From positions 268,001 to 332,000 of the forward strand of contig SMSO01000036.1 in NCBI GenBank assembly GCA_004764695.1: a stretch of 64,000 bases of DNA, written 5' to 3'. Source of the DNA: Schizochytrium sp. TIO01 (lineage: Eukaryota; Sar; Bigyra; Thraustochytrida; Thraustochytriidae). Below, one piece after another: positions 11,160 to 23,084 of the stretch. Below the pieces are notes generated by a model. It saw only the letters and a program-made list of their open reading frames with translations, made no database searches and was not told the DNA's origin. Within the stretch, counting starts at the first letter, position 1. Each line of letters begins with the position of its first letter. Made by a program: the position numbers and the translations under genes.

Positions 11160-14100
11160 TATGCCTTCTGGTCAACTGATGGCTAAAGTAAACCTTTTAC
11201 AGAGCAAGAGCCTTGAGCCTCTAAAAAACGAAATAGATTATTTGAGCTACAGACCTCGAGGCTGGGTTCAGGAAACAACTTGACAAGAAGACGGAATTGC
11301 TGAAAAAATAGACCGATGTAAAATAACAACACATACATAGCTAGACTAGCTCAGCCGTTGCGGGAACTAGGAACTGGTACTATTTCTTACTCAAACCTCC
11401 AGCTGCCAAGTTCCCACAGAGTTTCAGGAGCTTCTTTGGTTTCGATTTGTTTGGTAATCTTTATCCTTCTTTCTCTGCCATCGAACATTCTTCAAAAGAA
11501 AGTAAATATGCAAAGGTAAAATATGATATCTCGCCTCACACTATTGCAACGCATTTTGCAAGCCTTAAACTCAACAATTTGGCTACGAAACGTTAAGATA
11601 TCGGCGACATTGATAAGCCATTCATGTGCTCAGCCACGAGGGCTTTGTCCATCATGCTCTTTTCCAACAAGAATAAACCTTGAGGAGCAATTCTGAGTTT
11701 ACAGCCATGATAAGCAAATGTTGAGCTTTATGCCGGATTGGAGTCGAGACACGCAAAAGGACAGGATCAAATGAGTGCTTGTCCCGACCGCTTAAAAAAA
11801 ATCATGCATTTAATATGGCTTCTCTCAATATTTCTTAGATCTTATCTTGCAACCAAATGAATCAAATATGTACAACATGAGTTTATCAAAAGGGAGTGTT
11901 GACTTATTTGCAATTTGTGCGAAATGATTTAATTTTTTTACTTTTGATAAGGGACAACTGGCCTAGAGTGTGCCTGATAAAATAAGTTGGAGATATTTCG
12001 AGGATAATGAATATCTCCATTGTTTTCTGCGCGGTATGTATTGTCAAAAATATGTGTAATTAAATCACTACCACTACTCAAATTCTACTTCATTGGTACT
12101 TCAAATGTTCCTTGTCATAAATTGTGTCGACAATCTATGATTCACATGATCCTTACCTTAATATAAATATTCTTTTTTACTAAGCGACAATGAACAAAGT
12201 TTCAAAACTGAACTTGTTTAAATTCCCGCTCTTGATTTGCCACGACCCTGGAAAGGAATATTTTACCTCAACCTCTTTTTGCAAACCACGAAGGCGTTAC
12301 CTACCAGAACCAGCTGGACTGACCAAGTTTAAAACACTTTACTTTCATTACCTCCTTCAAAGATTTCTCTATTATATACATTATCTATCTGCTAATGGCA
12401 GAGGACGATTGAGGATCACATTACAAGGTTGCTATCAAACAACCTTGCAATACTTATGAAATGACAGCCTCTTAACGTGGTTCTATGAATTATACCATTA
12501 TGAGTCATTCCTGGCAAAGACGAACCCGGAAGAAGGTATCAAACGTTTAGTAGTATGATTCTGGTTAATTCGTTTAGCCTACTACTACTGCAAAAAGCAA
12601 AACCAAAAAGCATGTTCCCCATTCAAAGATCCAACAAACAAATTAATGATTGCATATGGCTGACGAAGTCGAAAGCCACACAACACATTGTTCTTGACTG
12701 GTAAGCGAGACTAGGCTAGTACTAGTGCTCGACATAGAGTCCGAAGCTAGGAAGCAGCACGTGCGAAAATCAAACGAGCCATACTATTCTACTATTGAAT
12801 ACCCACCCTGCCGCCGTTTACTTGAGCCTTGCTGGAAGTCATGTCGCATATCATTAATGCGCCATCAACTACGTGGATCTCTCGTCTATTACCATTCCAA
12901 AAATGCAGTGGTGTGAGGGTGTGCGATGCTATCCGCGCGGGACACCGGCGTTATGATTCCGTAACTCAGCTTCCGGACTACAAGGACCCTCATTTGTCCC
13001 AGCCTTTACGTTAAGTTCGCAACAACTGACAATTAAGTTTGGCGCTGAGTCGCTAGCTCTCCTGCCATGGGGCTCCTCAATCAGTCAATACTCAGGGGTT
13101 TTCGATATATACTGCTGGCGAAACTATTTTCATGCTCCGTGCTTCAAGCTCATTTGACGAAAAAAAACTCTCAACTTGAAGCACCTTTGAAACTCTTTCG
13201 TCCACTATCAAACTGGTCCCAAGTCTGAAAATCACACACCGCCATCTAAAATGTCTAATTGTCATCTAAGAGTAGAAGCATTCATATGCCTCAGTAGAAA
13301 GGTAGCTAGGTAGGTACCTATCTCGATGCGTGAATATAAGTGCGATGTAATATTCTTAAAAACTAAATTTTACTGAGTACTTTCAACTTGGGCAGTGGAC
13401 ACCTTTAAAATAGGGTCCGGAGCGCCACCGAAAGACTCGGAAAGACTCGCATGCCTGCTGTTAGTACGTACCTAAAGGCGAACATGGAACGCGATGACGG
13501 CAGGAGGCCGTAGTAAGACCTTGTAGCAGCTGGATATCGCTGTTTGTCTATGGAGGTATTGGACAAAGGGCCCGCCGGAGCTGAAAGCATCTTTCCAGCG
13601 GCACGTTTGCAGCAAAAGAACACAAAGCTGACGTAGAATTTGCGTGGAAGGAGAGGACCTGCTCACTTTTTCGTGTGAAGTCCAAAATATCACACCTTTA
13701 ACGAGAGTCCAGTTGTTATCGCACTGCAAGCATTTGCGTAAACACTTACATAGAGCCTATTTGTCATTATTTGTAGTGTTGAAATGTTAAAAAATAAATT
13801 AAAATACTGCCTACTAAAAAATAATATATATGTTATTTTTATTAAATGAAAACAAGAATTTAATTTAAAAATAAATAAATAGTAAGGATCGTGTCAGCAC
13901 GGTACCCATTGTCAAGGAAATATATGTGGAGATTGCACCGTGTAGCATGAAGGTATTGTGATCGCGCACGCGACGATAGTGAAGTGATTTTCTCCATTGT
14001 ATCGGCCTTAAAGTACAGCGACACTCCCACCTTATGCCAATCTGGCTTTCGACAAAATAGAAAATCCACTTTTGGTGTTTACTTATCAGTCCTTGTATCC

Positions 14101-17100
14101 CAGGAATCCAAAACTCTACCATGATTGGACGAGGGGCAAGAAACTATATTAACTACCTAAAGATGAAACACTAAAGGCTTATTCTATGATCCTTATTCAG
14201 AGTTCAGGAGAAGAGGAATGAAGGACACAACGACACTCCTGAAAACGTCGGTTTAGCAGTACACTGGAGCTTCACGGCTTCAATTTATTTACTTCAATAA
14301 TTTGCTTCACTGCACGTGCTGACAATCCAACGAAACATTATCAGAAGAAAACTTGTTGAAGGGCTGAAACTTAGCCGAAAGAAGCGTACGGAAACTAGAA
14401 ATTCCTTCAAAGAAGATACAGGGATCGAGGAAAGGTAGCATTGTCTGTTCCTCACTCTAATTATGTTCGGCATATTTTTTTGTTGCCATTTGGTTTATCA
14501 TGACACTGTAAATAGAGTCCGGACAGCACTAATGCGTACCTCTGAATAGGTCGATAGGTACGTCGTTTTCTTCTGCCCCTTTTTCTTTTCTCTCTTGACT
14601 TTTCTCGTTTTCTTCTGTTATTTTTAGTTTTGTTCCTTCGAAAATATATTGTCTTTTTATATTTTATATTTTATTATTTTATTATTTACAAGCTTTTCTT
14701 TTTTAATGGGCTTTTCTTTTCTTTTAACCTAATCTTCCAAGCTGACCATAAAGAACTCAAGTTCAGCGCTAGGGGTTTCATCATACTTTAAGATAACCTT
14801 CATCTTACAAAGTAGAAGGGTCAGGCCTTTAACCATCAAGGAGCGCAAAATATCATGAGCAATAACATGCAGATGTGGTCATAGATATCAAGATCAAAGA
14901 ATCCCTTCTCATTATCTGCAGGCATTCCTTCGATTTTAAATATATATAGTGCATTATGAAAGATGTCACATTTAAAAAAAATACTAAATTAACACTTGAA
15001 AAAATAAAATATTAAACAAAAACAGAGACTTTAAAATAAAGATTTTGCAGATAATGCTTTCGCACACTATTACATTAGTTTTCATGAACTTGACGGCCTC
15101 CATGAAGGTGTAGCTGTGGGTGGAAAGCAACAGGTACAGATATTGTATCTCTTCGATGACCCACCTTTGTGGAAGGTACACATATATTGTCTGAGTCAAA
15201 CTGGTTTTGAGAGGGTGTATCATACACCTCTTCCGCGACGCTCCGTTTTTTCAAACCTGGCCTCGTAAGTCGTGGTCAAGCTCAATGGAAGCAACACGAG
15301 ATTTTCTGCCATTAACAACACGTAAAGCACGGGTCTTGCTGCCTGAATCGTAGTTTTAGCATCTCCTAGGAAACATCCTCGAAACCGAACATCCCAGAAT
15401 GCTAAGTTTGGCAGCGCCAGAAGGGTAGTACCCACCTATCTGCCAAGACTGAAACATTAGCGTTGGCCGGATTGCTTTCAGGTCTGAGTTGCTTTATTTC
15501 CTCGTCTTCATCAAGCTGTCTGAATCGACAGCAGTGAAGGAATACCCTTACCCACCAACATTTTTTGCGACACTCGCTTTCATTGCTTAGTTTCAGATGG
15601 CTTTACCCAAATCACAGCGCATATCAGGGAATATAGGCGAACATGAAGATCTTGACGTAAAACAAACTTTAAAATTCCCATTTTAAGAACTCACGACCAT
15701 CATGCGAATGCATGCATCTGGAAAATGAACAAATAAAAGATTATGCGATGTCCACAAATGCTAAAAGCTGGAGAACGTGCAAATTTTCAAATTAATTGTG
15801 GCGCATGTTACTAGTTTGTTTTTGCCAACGAAGTCCTTTGCTTGGAACAAGTGGGACTTACAGACGTACAACTTCTGGAATAGACAATCGACTCACATTT
15901 AAGGATGTGATTTTCCTAATTCAGTAAACGGTATCTTGTGGCTTAAATACGCATACAAAAAGTGACAAAAGCAAAGTGAATGTGCTCTATCTGTTGATTT
16001 AAAGAGTACTATATATTTAGTCGAGCTAGCCGTTAATCAAACGTAGATGTATTTATTCGCAGGCTGGGCATTGAAGACTAAATAAAAAAAATATTAGAAA
16101 TTTGAGTTGCGATGATGATGATGACAACCTGGTAGAGATCTATGTGATTAAGCTTGTGAATTTTAGAGTCCCAATTGGACAATTGCTCTGGCATTTTAAA
16201 GTAATTTGCTTTTCAAAAGTAGAAAGCCTCTTTTCTTACAGGTTGTATCGCGCGTACATCTTTGATGTATCTATGTACTTGTAACTTAGCTCCGAATTTA
16301 CAAGCACGGGTTGTTGAGCCGAAGTCTATTTGGTGTTTTATCTAAGCTTACAATAGTTGGCCTTCTCGCAATTAAATTGTCTGGCGTAAATAAATTACCC
16401 ATGGTAGCTCCACCTTGTACTTGCGCATTGACCTGCGCAAATCCTAGATATAGATTCTCGATGATGATGATGAGAATTCTCAAGGATCCTATAGAAGTTA
16501 AGGCAGAGATTTTTTTTAATGGCCACTGTATTTACAAACTACGTACGCATAAAATTGAATTTACAAATACATGAGAGTCTGAAAATCATTGAACACGCGC
16601 ATAATTCATTGTGGGCAGTAAAATTTATATGCAGTGCTAGTCATAGAAATGGAGCGACACAAGCACAAACAAAAGCAATACCATTTGCATAAACTGAGCT
16701 GGATCGGATCCAGACTAGCTAAAAGGTGAAGTTGACATGATAGACCCTTTGGATGATGAAGGATTTTTAGCTCGGTAACTATTTGTTCTGGCAGAATACT
16801 TGCAAGATAGACGAATCCGTTTTTGCATTGTAAATCAAATTGTATTTAGGCGTGATTTATCTATATTGAAATGCCTTCGATCCGTATCCAGATATTCAAC
16901 CATGGACTCTCTTTGTTTTTCAAGTTATTACATCCCTCAATTTTATTTCTCCAGCTAATTGTCAGCCGTCAATTGAGCTGTGGTCTATACACTTGAAACC
17001 ATAATAGTTTGCGACGACTTCATCTAATTAAGACGAAATCCTTTGAATATCCATCACAACATGATCGACAGTTCCATTTTGAATACAAGCGGGTTGAAAT

Positions 17101-18617
17101 CAAATTGTAATTTGGATGTTATAGTTAACCTTAATTCAAAATTATCCAACAAATAATAAGATGTAGTCAAAGCGAAAGGCCTGGATAAATTACTATCTAA
17201 GACATTCCCCACTCGATTCTTTTCAGAATTGAAATTCCGTGGCTAATCTAGCATCCATTGCCTGACCTTTTGCACCTTGCAACCTCAAATTCCCAACAAT
17301 AACGTAACTCGCCACGTTGTATCTCATTTTTTTTTTAATATATCAAGTTTCTTCTCCTCGTGATGAAGACATCATTTAGACCATATGCAATACTCAACAT
17401 TGGGCATTCGAAATCGTCATCTGTTTCATTTATCCCCCAATCATTATAGATCGAGCGACAAGTTATAGGTTAGGGAGTACTCTGCCTACTTTTCCATATA
17501 CTTTGTTCAAACAGGCTCCGTCTAGATACGACGGCTTCCGCACGTTGCACATCAGAGCAAGATGCTAACCTTCAGACATCACCAGACCTTAATGACCTCA
17601 ACACGCATCTTCAAAATCAAACTTCAATTAGAGGTGGCAGTATCTGCCTCTTGAGTAAGAAATGAAACGAGAAGGAGGAGAGTGGTTGCTCTGTATACCC
17701 TAAGACTACCGAATTAGGACTGCGACTAGGTCCCAAAGAGGTGTACTTTAAAAGTTATTGTTTTTTTTTTTCTCTTAAAAAGAATAAGAGACCGCAAAAC
17801 AATTTTTCCATAGACCATCCAAACTGCTAGAGAGGCTTGCAGCGCCACCAATGTTGATGCAAACGATTGCATTTGCAAGCTATCAACTTCTGGACGCGCT
17901 AAGCCCTCACATTTCGCCTTTCCACAGCCTATAAACCTCGGCTGCGTGTTCTTCTCCAATACGCGCAGACTGTGTTGTTGTTTGATTATTCTAAAAGTGA
18001 GGACAAACTTGAATGTCGTGCAATCAGCTCAGTACACCCATAACCCCTCCCGTGTGCAAATGCGGGTGTGCCTTGACCTGAGCCTCTTCACTATGCGCAA
18101 CATTTAGCTAAACAGGTACCTACCTGATTGAGTTGCTTTTATTTCAGGAAACTATTTCTTCGTGTCATGCTCAGAACTACGACTCTTGTCGCGGGTTTGC
18201 CCAAGAAAAACTGCCGCAAACCTATCAAACTCGCCTGCCTCTGGACTCCTTGTGGCAGCCATTTCATGAGCTATTTCGGAAACATAAATGTGTGAGCCCG
18301 TGCGCAACGGATTTGGCAATTACACAGACTGCCATTGGCAAGTTTATAGCCCAATTCCCAACCCTCTTCCCAATTGAGCACCGAAAGACCGGAGGCCTGG
18401 ACGGTGCAGTGCGTACCCAAGGCATTCTGCACAAGCAAGCGTTTTTTAGGATAAGCTAGTGAGCACTGCACGAGCACCCTAAAACCTTGTGCACAGGTTT
18501 CGAGGTCGCCATGCGAAGCACGAAAAGGTCAGCATCGCTGCACGTGCTCTTCTTTGAAGCCTTCAAGCCTGCACCACTCGCTTTGGGGCCACAACTCTGA
18601 CACGACTTGCTGGCCAC
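11160..18617. other. Gene-free stretch (middle-right)
   Basis: About 7.4 kb with no convincing gene. Frames of 60-108 codons (for example 12190-12459, 13405-13729, 15220-15435, 18133-18459) have no domain, mostly no proper start, and base composition like the flanking DNA. AGGTAGGTACCTA-type runs occur at 13301-13320 and 18114-18126. AT-rich tracts occur at 13790-13880 and 14640-14710. No transposase, integrase or reverse-transcriptase fragment was recognised. Confidence 0.45.
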
Positions 18618-18759
18618 GATGGATGGATGGATGGATGGATGGATGACTCAATCAATCAATCAACCAATCAATTAACCAATCTGTCAATCAATGATTCAAT
18701 GATTCAATGATTCAACGATTCAATGATTCAATGATTAATGATTCAATGATTCAATGCTT
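18618..18759. repeat. Compound microsatellite (GATG)n-(CAAT)n-(CAATGATT)n
   Basis: Three adjoining simple repeats: about seven GATG units at 18618-18645, CAAT-type units with interruptions at about 18648-18690, and about nine 8-bp CAATGATT units at 18689-18759, one of them a base short and two with substitutions. The units appear to have grown from one another. Confidence 0.85.
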
Positions 18760-19696
18760 GGTTGAATCAACAGCCAGCGAAGCAAGCCGGGAGTCCGCAA
18801 GTGCCGACAGTCCTCTCATTATCTATCCCACTGCAACTTCTTCCTCTAAAGGATGACCCTGGCTCAGCATTGATTGCTTGATTGGTCGATTTGCAACATC
18901 ATTGATTTGTTTGGTTCATTGACATTTGTTGACGGCGCCACAGCTGAGCAGCAGCAGCAGCAGCAGCAGCAGCATTGGCTAGGCAACTAACGAGATGCCT
19001 ACGCTGCGAAATAAACAAACGTTATCGCCTGCACAGAAGGACAGGAGGCAACCAAGCGTACCCCAGGAAGAGTCAAGTGTCAACGAATGATTTAGCTATC
19101 AAAACAGGAGAACCTTTTTCGTTTACAAATGAAAGTTTGCACATATGTATATATATATCTATATACACATTCGTATATTTTTATTTTTATTTACTTTTTG
19201 TTTTGTTGGTTTCATAACTAACTAACTTGAGGGATAGGAAAGTGAGAAAAGGGGAAAAGAGGCAGAAGAGAATAACTTTTAAAATTGCAAATGCCAGAGA
19301 ACGACACTGTTCCTGCTTCAGACACGCTCTACCTAAACACTCTAAAACGCAGCGGTGCACAGTAAAAACCGCGCCCAAGTGCCGCGTGCTGCGCCCAAGA
19401 CCCCCTCCTGCTTCGCTCGCAAACGAAGAGCCTCAGAGCCGCCGCCGCTATCATCTTGGCGCAGCGGGAGCGGTTCAGACAAGGGCTGGCGAAGTCTTTT
19501 TTGTTTTGTTTATTTTTGAAAGACTGGCAGTTCCTTGATTGGCTTCAGACATTGTTTGTTTGTTTGACTCATCTTGCTTGCTTGAAGAGGAGCTGCTGCC
19601 GATCGCTCAGCCAAAGAAAACAAACGCAAGCAGACACGCCAGGGTGCACAAACACCGTTGCAATAGCAGCTGGCAGCAGAAGATCGAGTTGCCCAG
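18760..19696. other. Presumed 5' flank of paralogue B
   Basis: A non-coding stretch upstream of the membrane-anchored deacetylase-like gene. It includes the (AGC)9 repeat and a pyrimidine-rich part around 19496-19520. Overlapping short frames at 18975-19217, 19227-19538 and 19456-19746 have no domain and I reject them. The 5' UTR of the next gene probably begins in this interval. Confidence 0.4.
18947..18973. repeat. (AGC)9 trinucleotide repeat
   Basis: Nine perfect AGC units in non-coding DNA. Confidence 0.9.
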
Positions 19697-22600
19697 ATGG
19701 CATTTGCTGCCAAGCCATCTGTTTCGCACGCCGTGGTGAACATTAGTAGTGTCCCAGGCTCTGCTAATTATGGGAGCGATGAAGACCTCGCTTCCGGGCA
19801 ATACCTTCGTCGATATCATAAGCAAAATCGCTGGCTCCGAGTAGGCTTGGTGGTGTCTAGTATCACTGCTGCTGCCTTGGCAGCTGCTCTAGCATATATT
19901 TTATCAACCCAATCGCAATGTGGAAATGTGAGTAGCAACAGCGCCACTCTCATATCGTCCGGGGAGTTAATGATTACAAATGTAAATGTGACAAGCAATA
20001 GCACGATCGACACAACGTCTGCGAACATAACAGCTGCCATGAATTGCTCCGTTGAGGTTGTTGAGGAAGACTACGTCGGGGCGCACTTGGTGCAGGACTG
20101 GGACGAGATAGATACCATCTTCCCAATCACAGGGCTGCCAGCAAAAAGTCTCGAGGCAACCTTTTCTGCACGCTATGAGAATGAAACCTATGCTTTTAAG
20201 TTCGAAACGACAGGCTATGAAAGGTATGCGAACCTGCCAATCATTCTTTGGATTGACATCGATCAGAATATCGACACAACCCTCGGTGGTACAAGCTGGA
20301 CAAATGCCTCTATTGAGGTGCCAGTTGGTGCAGACCTTGCAGTCGTGATTGAACACGAATTTGCAGCTGCCTACAATGAACTCTCTGGTGCTGACGCTGC
20401 TCTTCGTGTGACGCTGAATCAATCAGTAGCATCTGGGCTTCTACCCGACTCAGGTCTTGACATGATCGTTGGAAACAACTCTTTTACAACGGCTAGCTTC
20501 AGCATTACTCGCAGTGCTCTCGCCTCACTAGCGAACATATCGCAGCCGTCATCACTTGGTGACTTGCTAGTTAAGTTCCAAGATGATAGCAACAAAATTC
20601 AAGAAGGTCTTGTGCATTGGCAGGTTGTCCCCGCTGATGAGTTTCAACGTAACCCACCTTCTTGTACAGAGCGCGCAGAGGGTCTGTTTCGCGGTGCAAT
20701 TGCCTTTAGCTCTCTTGCCCGTGAACATTTTTATGACTCGACTTCATACACCATGCTTTTTATGGCCATGCAACATCAATTTATGCAAGCAGGCATCCCG
20801 TTAGACCTTATTCATGATTATGATCTTGTGCAGGAAGAGTGGATGTGCCAATTCAATGTGATCGTTATCCCATATATGCAATATGTTCTTGACGAACACT
20901 ACATTTCTCTGCGTAAAGCCTTGAAGCGTCTTGTCCATCGGTACGGCGTATCACTCATCATTTGTAATGATTTTATGACATCGAATGCCAATAACTCCGC
21001 CACTTCACCTCGTGATGGAACAACTGAGGCTCTGCTAGAACTCTCAGGCATAGGATACTATGATTTCGCTCTCGCAAACCGGAGTATTATATATGCAAAT
21101 ACAAGTAGCCCTGGCATGTTCCAAGACCTAGCCCAAGGCCAGGTACTTGCTGATAGCGATGTCGATGAGGGAATGACTCCTTATGTGAACAAATACAAGC
21201 AATTAGATGGGTGGACAGGTTTTGAAGTAATACCCTTTGCATATTCCACCGTAGTTGATACGGACGGTGTAACTTCATCTTTTGAGCCAATTTTATGCTC
21301 GCAGCTTAAAGACCAGCCTAATGCAGGCCGTCTGATCCATTTCAACTCAATGGATCTCATGGGCGATTATGATTTGATTTGGCGGGCTATTCGATGGGCC
21401 TTGCGTCTCGGCGACCGAATTGGTGTTGATGCACCCCACGTCTACCTTCAACATACACGAAAAAACTCGACTTTTGCAATTCGGTGGGATTGTGATCTAA
21501 CCTCGTACCTTCTGGTGGCGGCAGATGTCTATCCATACATGTATGAGCATTATATTCTTCCATGGCGCTCTAGCCTTGACCTCGTTAGCTCTTACTATAT
21601 TAACCTTGGTAATGATCCTGGCAACAACAGAGGAACCAATTGGACCCGCTCGAAGGAATGGTATCAATCATGGTTAGATTTGGACAATGAACTCGGAAGT
21701 CACTCCTACACCCATCCACTATATGTAGACTATCTCTCTGCCGAGCAGTTTGACTTTGAATTTGGAGTTTCGAACAAACTGATTTCAGGTAACATGTCCT
21801 TATCACGCATTGGTGCAGCCCAGCCCGGCAACCCGCTTAATTACACTTCTGATATGACAATGCAAAAATACTACAATCAAACGTACTTCTCTACATCTGT
21901 GAGTAAGACAAATGCTGGCTTTGAAGGTGCCTTTGGGTACATGGACCCAGACACCAACATGATATTGCTAGCACCCAACTTCTCCTTTGACTTTACCCTC
22001 ATTGAATTCAAGCACTACACGCCTACAGAGGCAGAAGCAGCATGGCTGAAAGAATATGAGGTTGCAACAAAATTCTCAAATCGGCCTATTTTACACGCTG
22101 GCGTTCATCCATATGGCCTTCTTAGTTACACCTACGTTGCATCGCTAGGAAAGATGGTGCGCGATTCTGGTGTGTATACCTCGAGTATGTTTACAAGTCT
22201 TTTCGAGCATGCATACAATAGAGATACTGAGTTCGTGACTCTCATGGAACTCCACGATCGCATTCGTACGTTTCACTCAACTTGGTTTCGCATGGTGCAA
22301 ATTAATACCAACACCGTACAAGCACTAGTGTCTTCAAACAAGCCAGACACTTCCTCCTACGGGACCTTTGCGCTAACTGTTGCTGAAACGGGCCGCCAAA
22401 TCATTTCGGTTGATGCATGGTACGCTTATGGTACTCGCGACGTTTTTCTGCCTCGTCTAGGAGGAAACTTCGTTATTCATACTGGTACCTTAGATGTTGC
22501 CCAGAGCCCTGTCACCCGCATTTCAAAGATGAGCAGCCGTGTTGAACTTGTCCTGCTTCAAGGAGATGGTTATTTTTTAAATGCCACATTGACAGGCCCT

Positions 22601-22729
22601 GGCACGGTACAAGTGAACCTCGCAACAAGCCCATCTTACTACTCCTTTATAGGAAATGTTACAGAAACAGGCTCTGATTACATTATTTTTTCTCTCAAGC
22701 AAGGCGAGCAGACTATTCTCGTACAATAA
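19697..22729 (+). CDS. Membrane-anchored CE4-like polysaccharide deacetylase candidate (paralogue B)
   Basis: A 1010-residue protein from the ATG at 19697. There is no cleavable signal. A ~45-residue cytosolic N-terminus is followed by one hydrophobic helix at about 47-69, so this is a type II membrane protein with a large luminal or extracellular part rich in N-glycosylation sequons. It is colinear with the secreted protein encoded at 3452-6292: an N-terminal beta-sandwich region, a GATase-like segment (about 330-430, with the shared IVIPYM and IRKAL/LRKAL motifs), then RWDCD (D598, D600), GSHSYTHP (H669, H673), GAAQPG (706-711), HAGVHPYG (H800, H804) and MELHDRIRTF (850-859). D600 to H669 is 69 residues, exactly as D502 to H571 in the paralogue. 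It lacks the Thr/Pro tail. Probable role: deacetylation of a cell-wall or exopolysaccharide during secretion; inference. A possible poly(A) signal AATAAA lies at 22890. Confidence 0.7.
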   Translation: MAFAAKPSVSHAVVNISSVPGSANYGSDEDLASGQYLRRYHKQNRWLRVGLVVSSITAAALAAALAYILSTQSQCGNVSSNSATLISSGELMITNVNVTSNSTIDTTSANITAAMNCSVEVVEEDYVGAHLVQDWDEIDTIFPITGLPAKSLEATFSARYENETYAFKFETTGYERYANLPIILWIDIDQNIDTTLGGTSWTNASIEVPVGADLAVVIEHEFAAAYNELSGADAALRVTLNQSVASGLLPDSGLDMIVGNNSFTTASFSITRSALASLANISQPSSLGDLLVKFQDDSNKIQEGLVHWQVVPADEFQRNPPSCTERAEGLFRGAIAFSSLAREHFYDSTSYTMLFMAMQHQFMQAGIPLDLIHDYDLVQEEWMCQFNVIVIPYMQYVLDEHYISLRKALKRLVHRYGVSLIICNDFMTSNANNSATSPRDGTTEALLELSGIGYYDFALANRSIIYANTSSPGMFQDLAQGQVLADSDVDEGMTPYVNKYKQLDGWTGFEVIPFAYSTVVDTDGVTSSFEPILCSQLKDQPNAGRLIHFNSMDLMGDYDLIWRAIRWALRLGDRIGVDAPHVYLQHTRKNSTFAIRWDCDLTSYLLVAADVYPYMYEHYILPWRSSLDLVSSYYINLGNDPGNNRGTNWTRSKEWYQSWLDLDNELGSHSYTHPLYVDYLSAEQFDFEFGVSNKLISGNMSLSRIGAAQPGNPLNYTSDMTMQKYYNQTYFSTSVSKTNAGFEGAFGYMDPDTNMILLAPNFSFDFTLIEFKHYTPTEAEAAWLKEYEVATKFSNRPILHAGVHPYGLLSYTYVASLGKMVRDSGVYTSSMFTSLFEHAYNRDTEFVTLMELHDRIRTFHSTWFRMVQINTNTVQALVSSNKPDTSSYGTFALTVAETGRQIISVDAWYAYGTRDVFLPRLGGNFVIHTGTLDVAQSPVTRISKMSSRVELVLLQGDGYFLNATLTGPGTVQVNLATSPSYYSFIGNVTETGSDYIIFSLKQGEQTILVQ

Positions 22730-23084
22730 ACTCCTTACTTTGTTCTCATTGTCCTTTAGAAAACTAGACTCCCCTCTCAGGAGAGACACAAGCTGTACTA
22801 TTTTACTGTCGCGTACTTATTGATATAATAAGCTATTTTTTTTTGTACACTCAGCCTACCTCATATTATGTAGTTCTGCTTTCTATAGAAATAAAATGTA
22901 CTAGATAAAAACAAGAGCACCACCATGACACGTATTAGTTCGTTTTCCTGAGTTGTCTATTATTCTTCATACATTTCTTCACATCTGCCTCTTGAGAGTT
23001 TAGCTCAACATTAGCTTCGTTAAAATTGAAGATGTAACAAAAATTGAGAGAATATGTTTTCTTATAGTAAAATGTAGGAAACAG
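22730..23084. other. Short convergent intergenic region
   Basis: The space between the 3' ends of paralogue B and RFC5. An AATAAA at 22890-22895 could serve the plus-strand gene. I see nothing else. Confidence 0.5.

Noticed and set aside
18133-18459. 108-codon plus frame in the long gene-free stretch
   Set aside because: No domain and no homologous feature; both strands are open over part of it and composition equals the surroundings.
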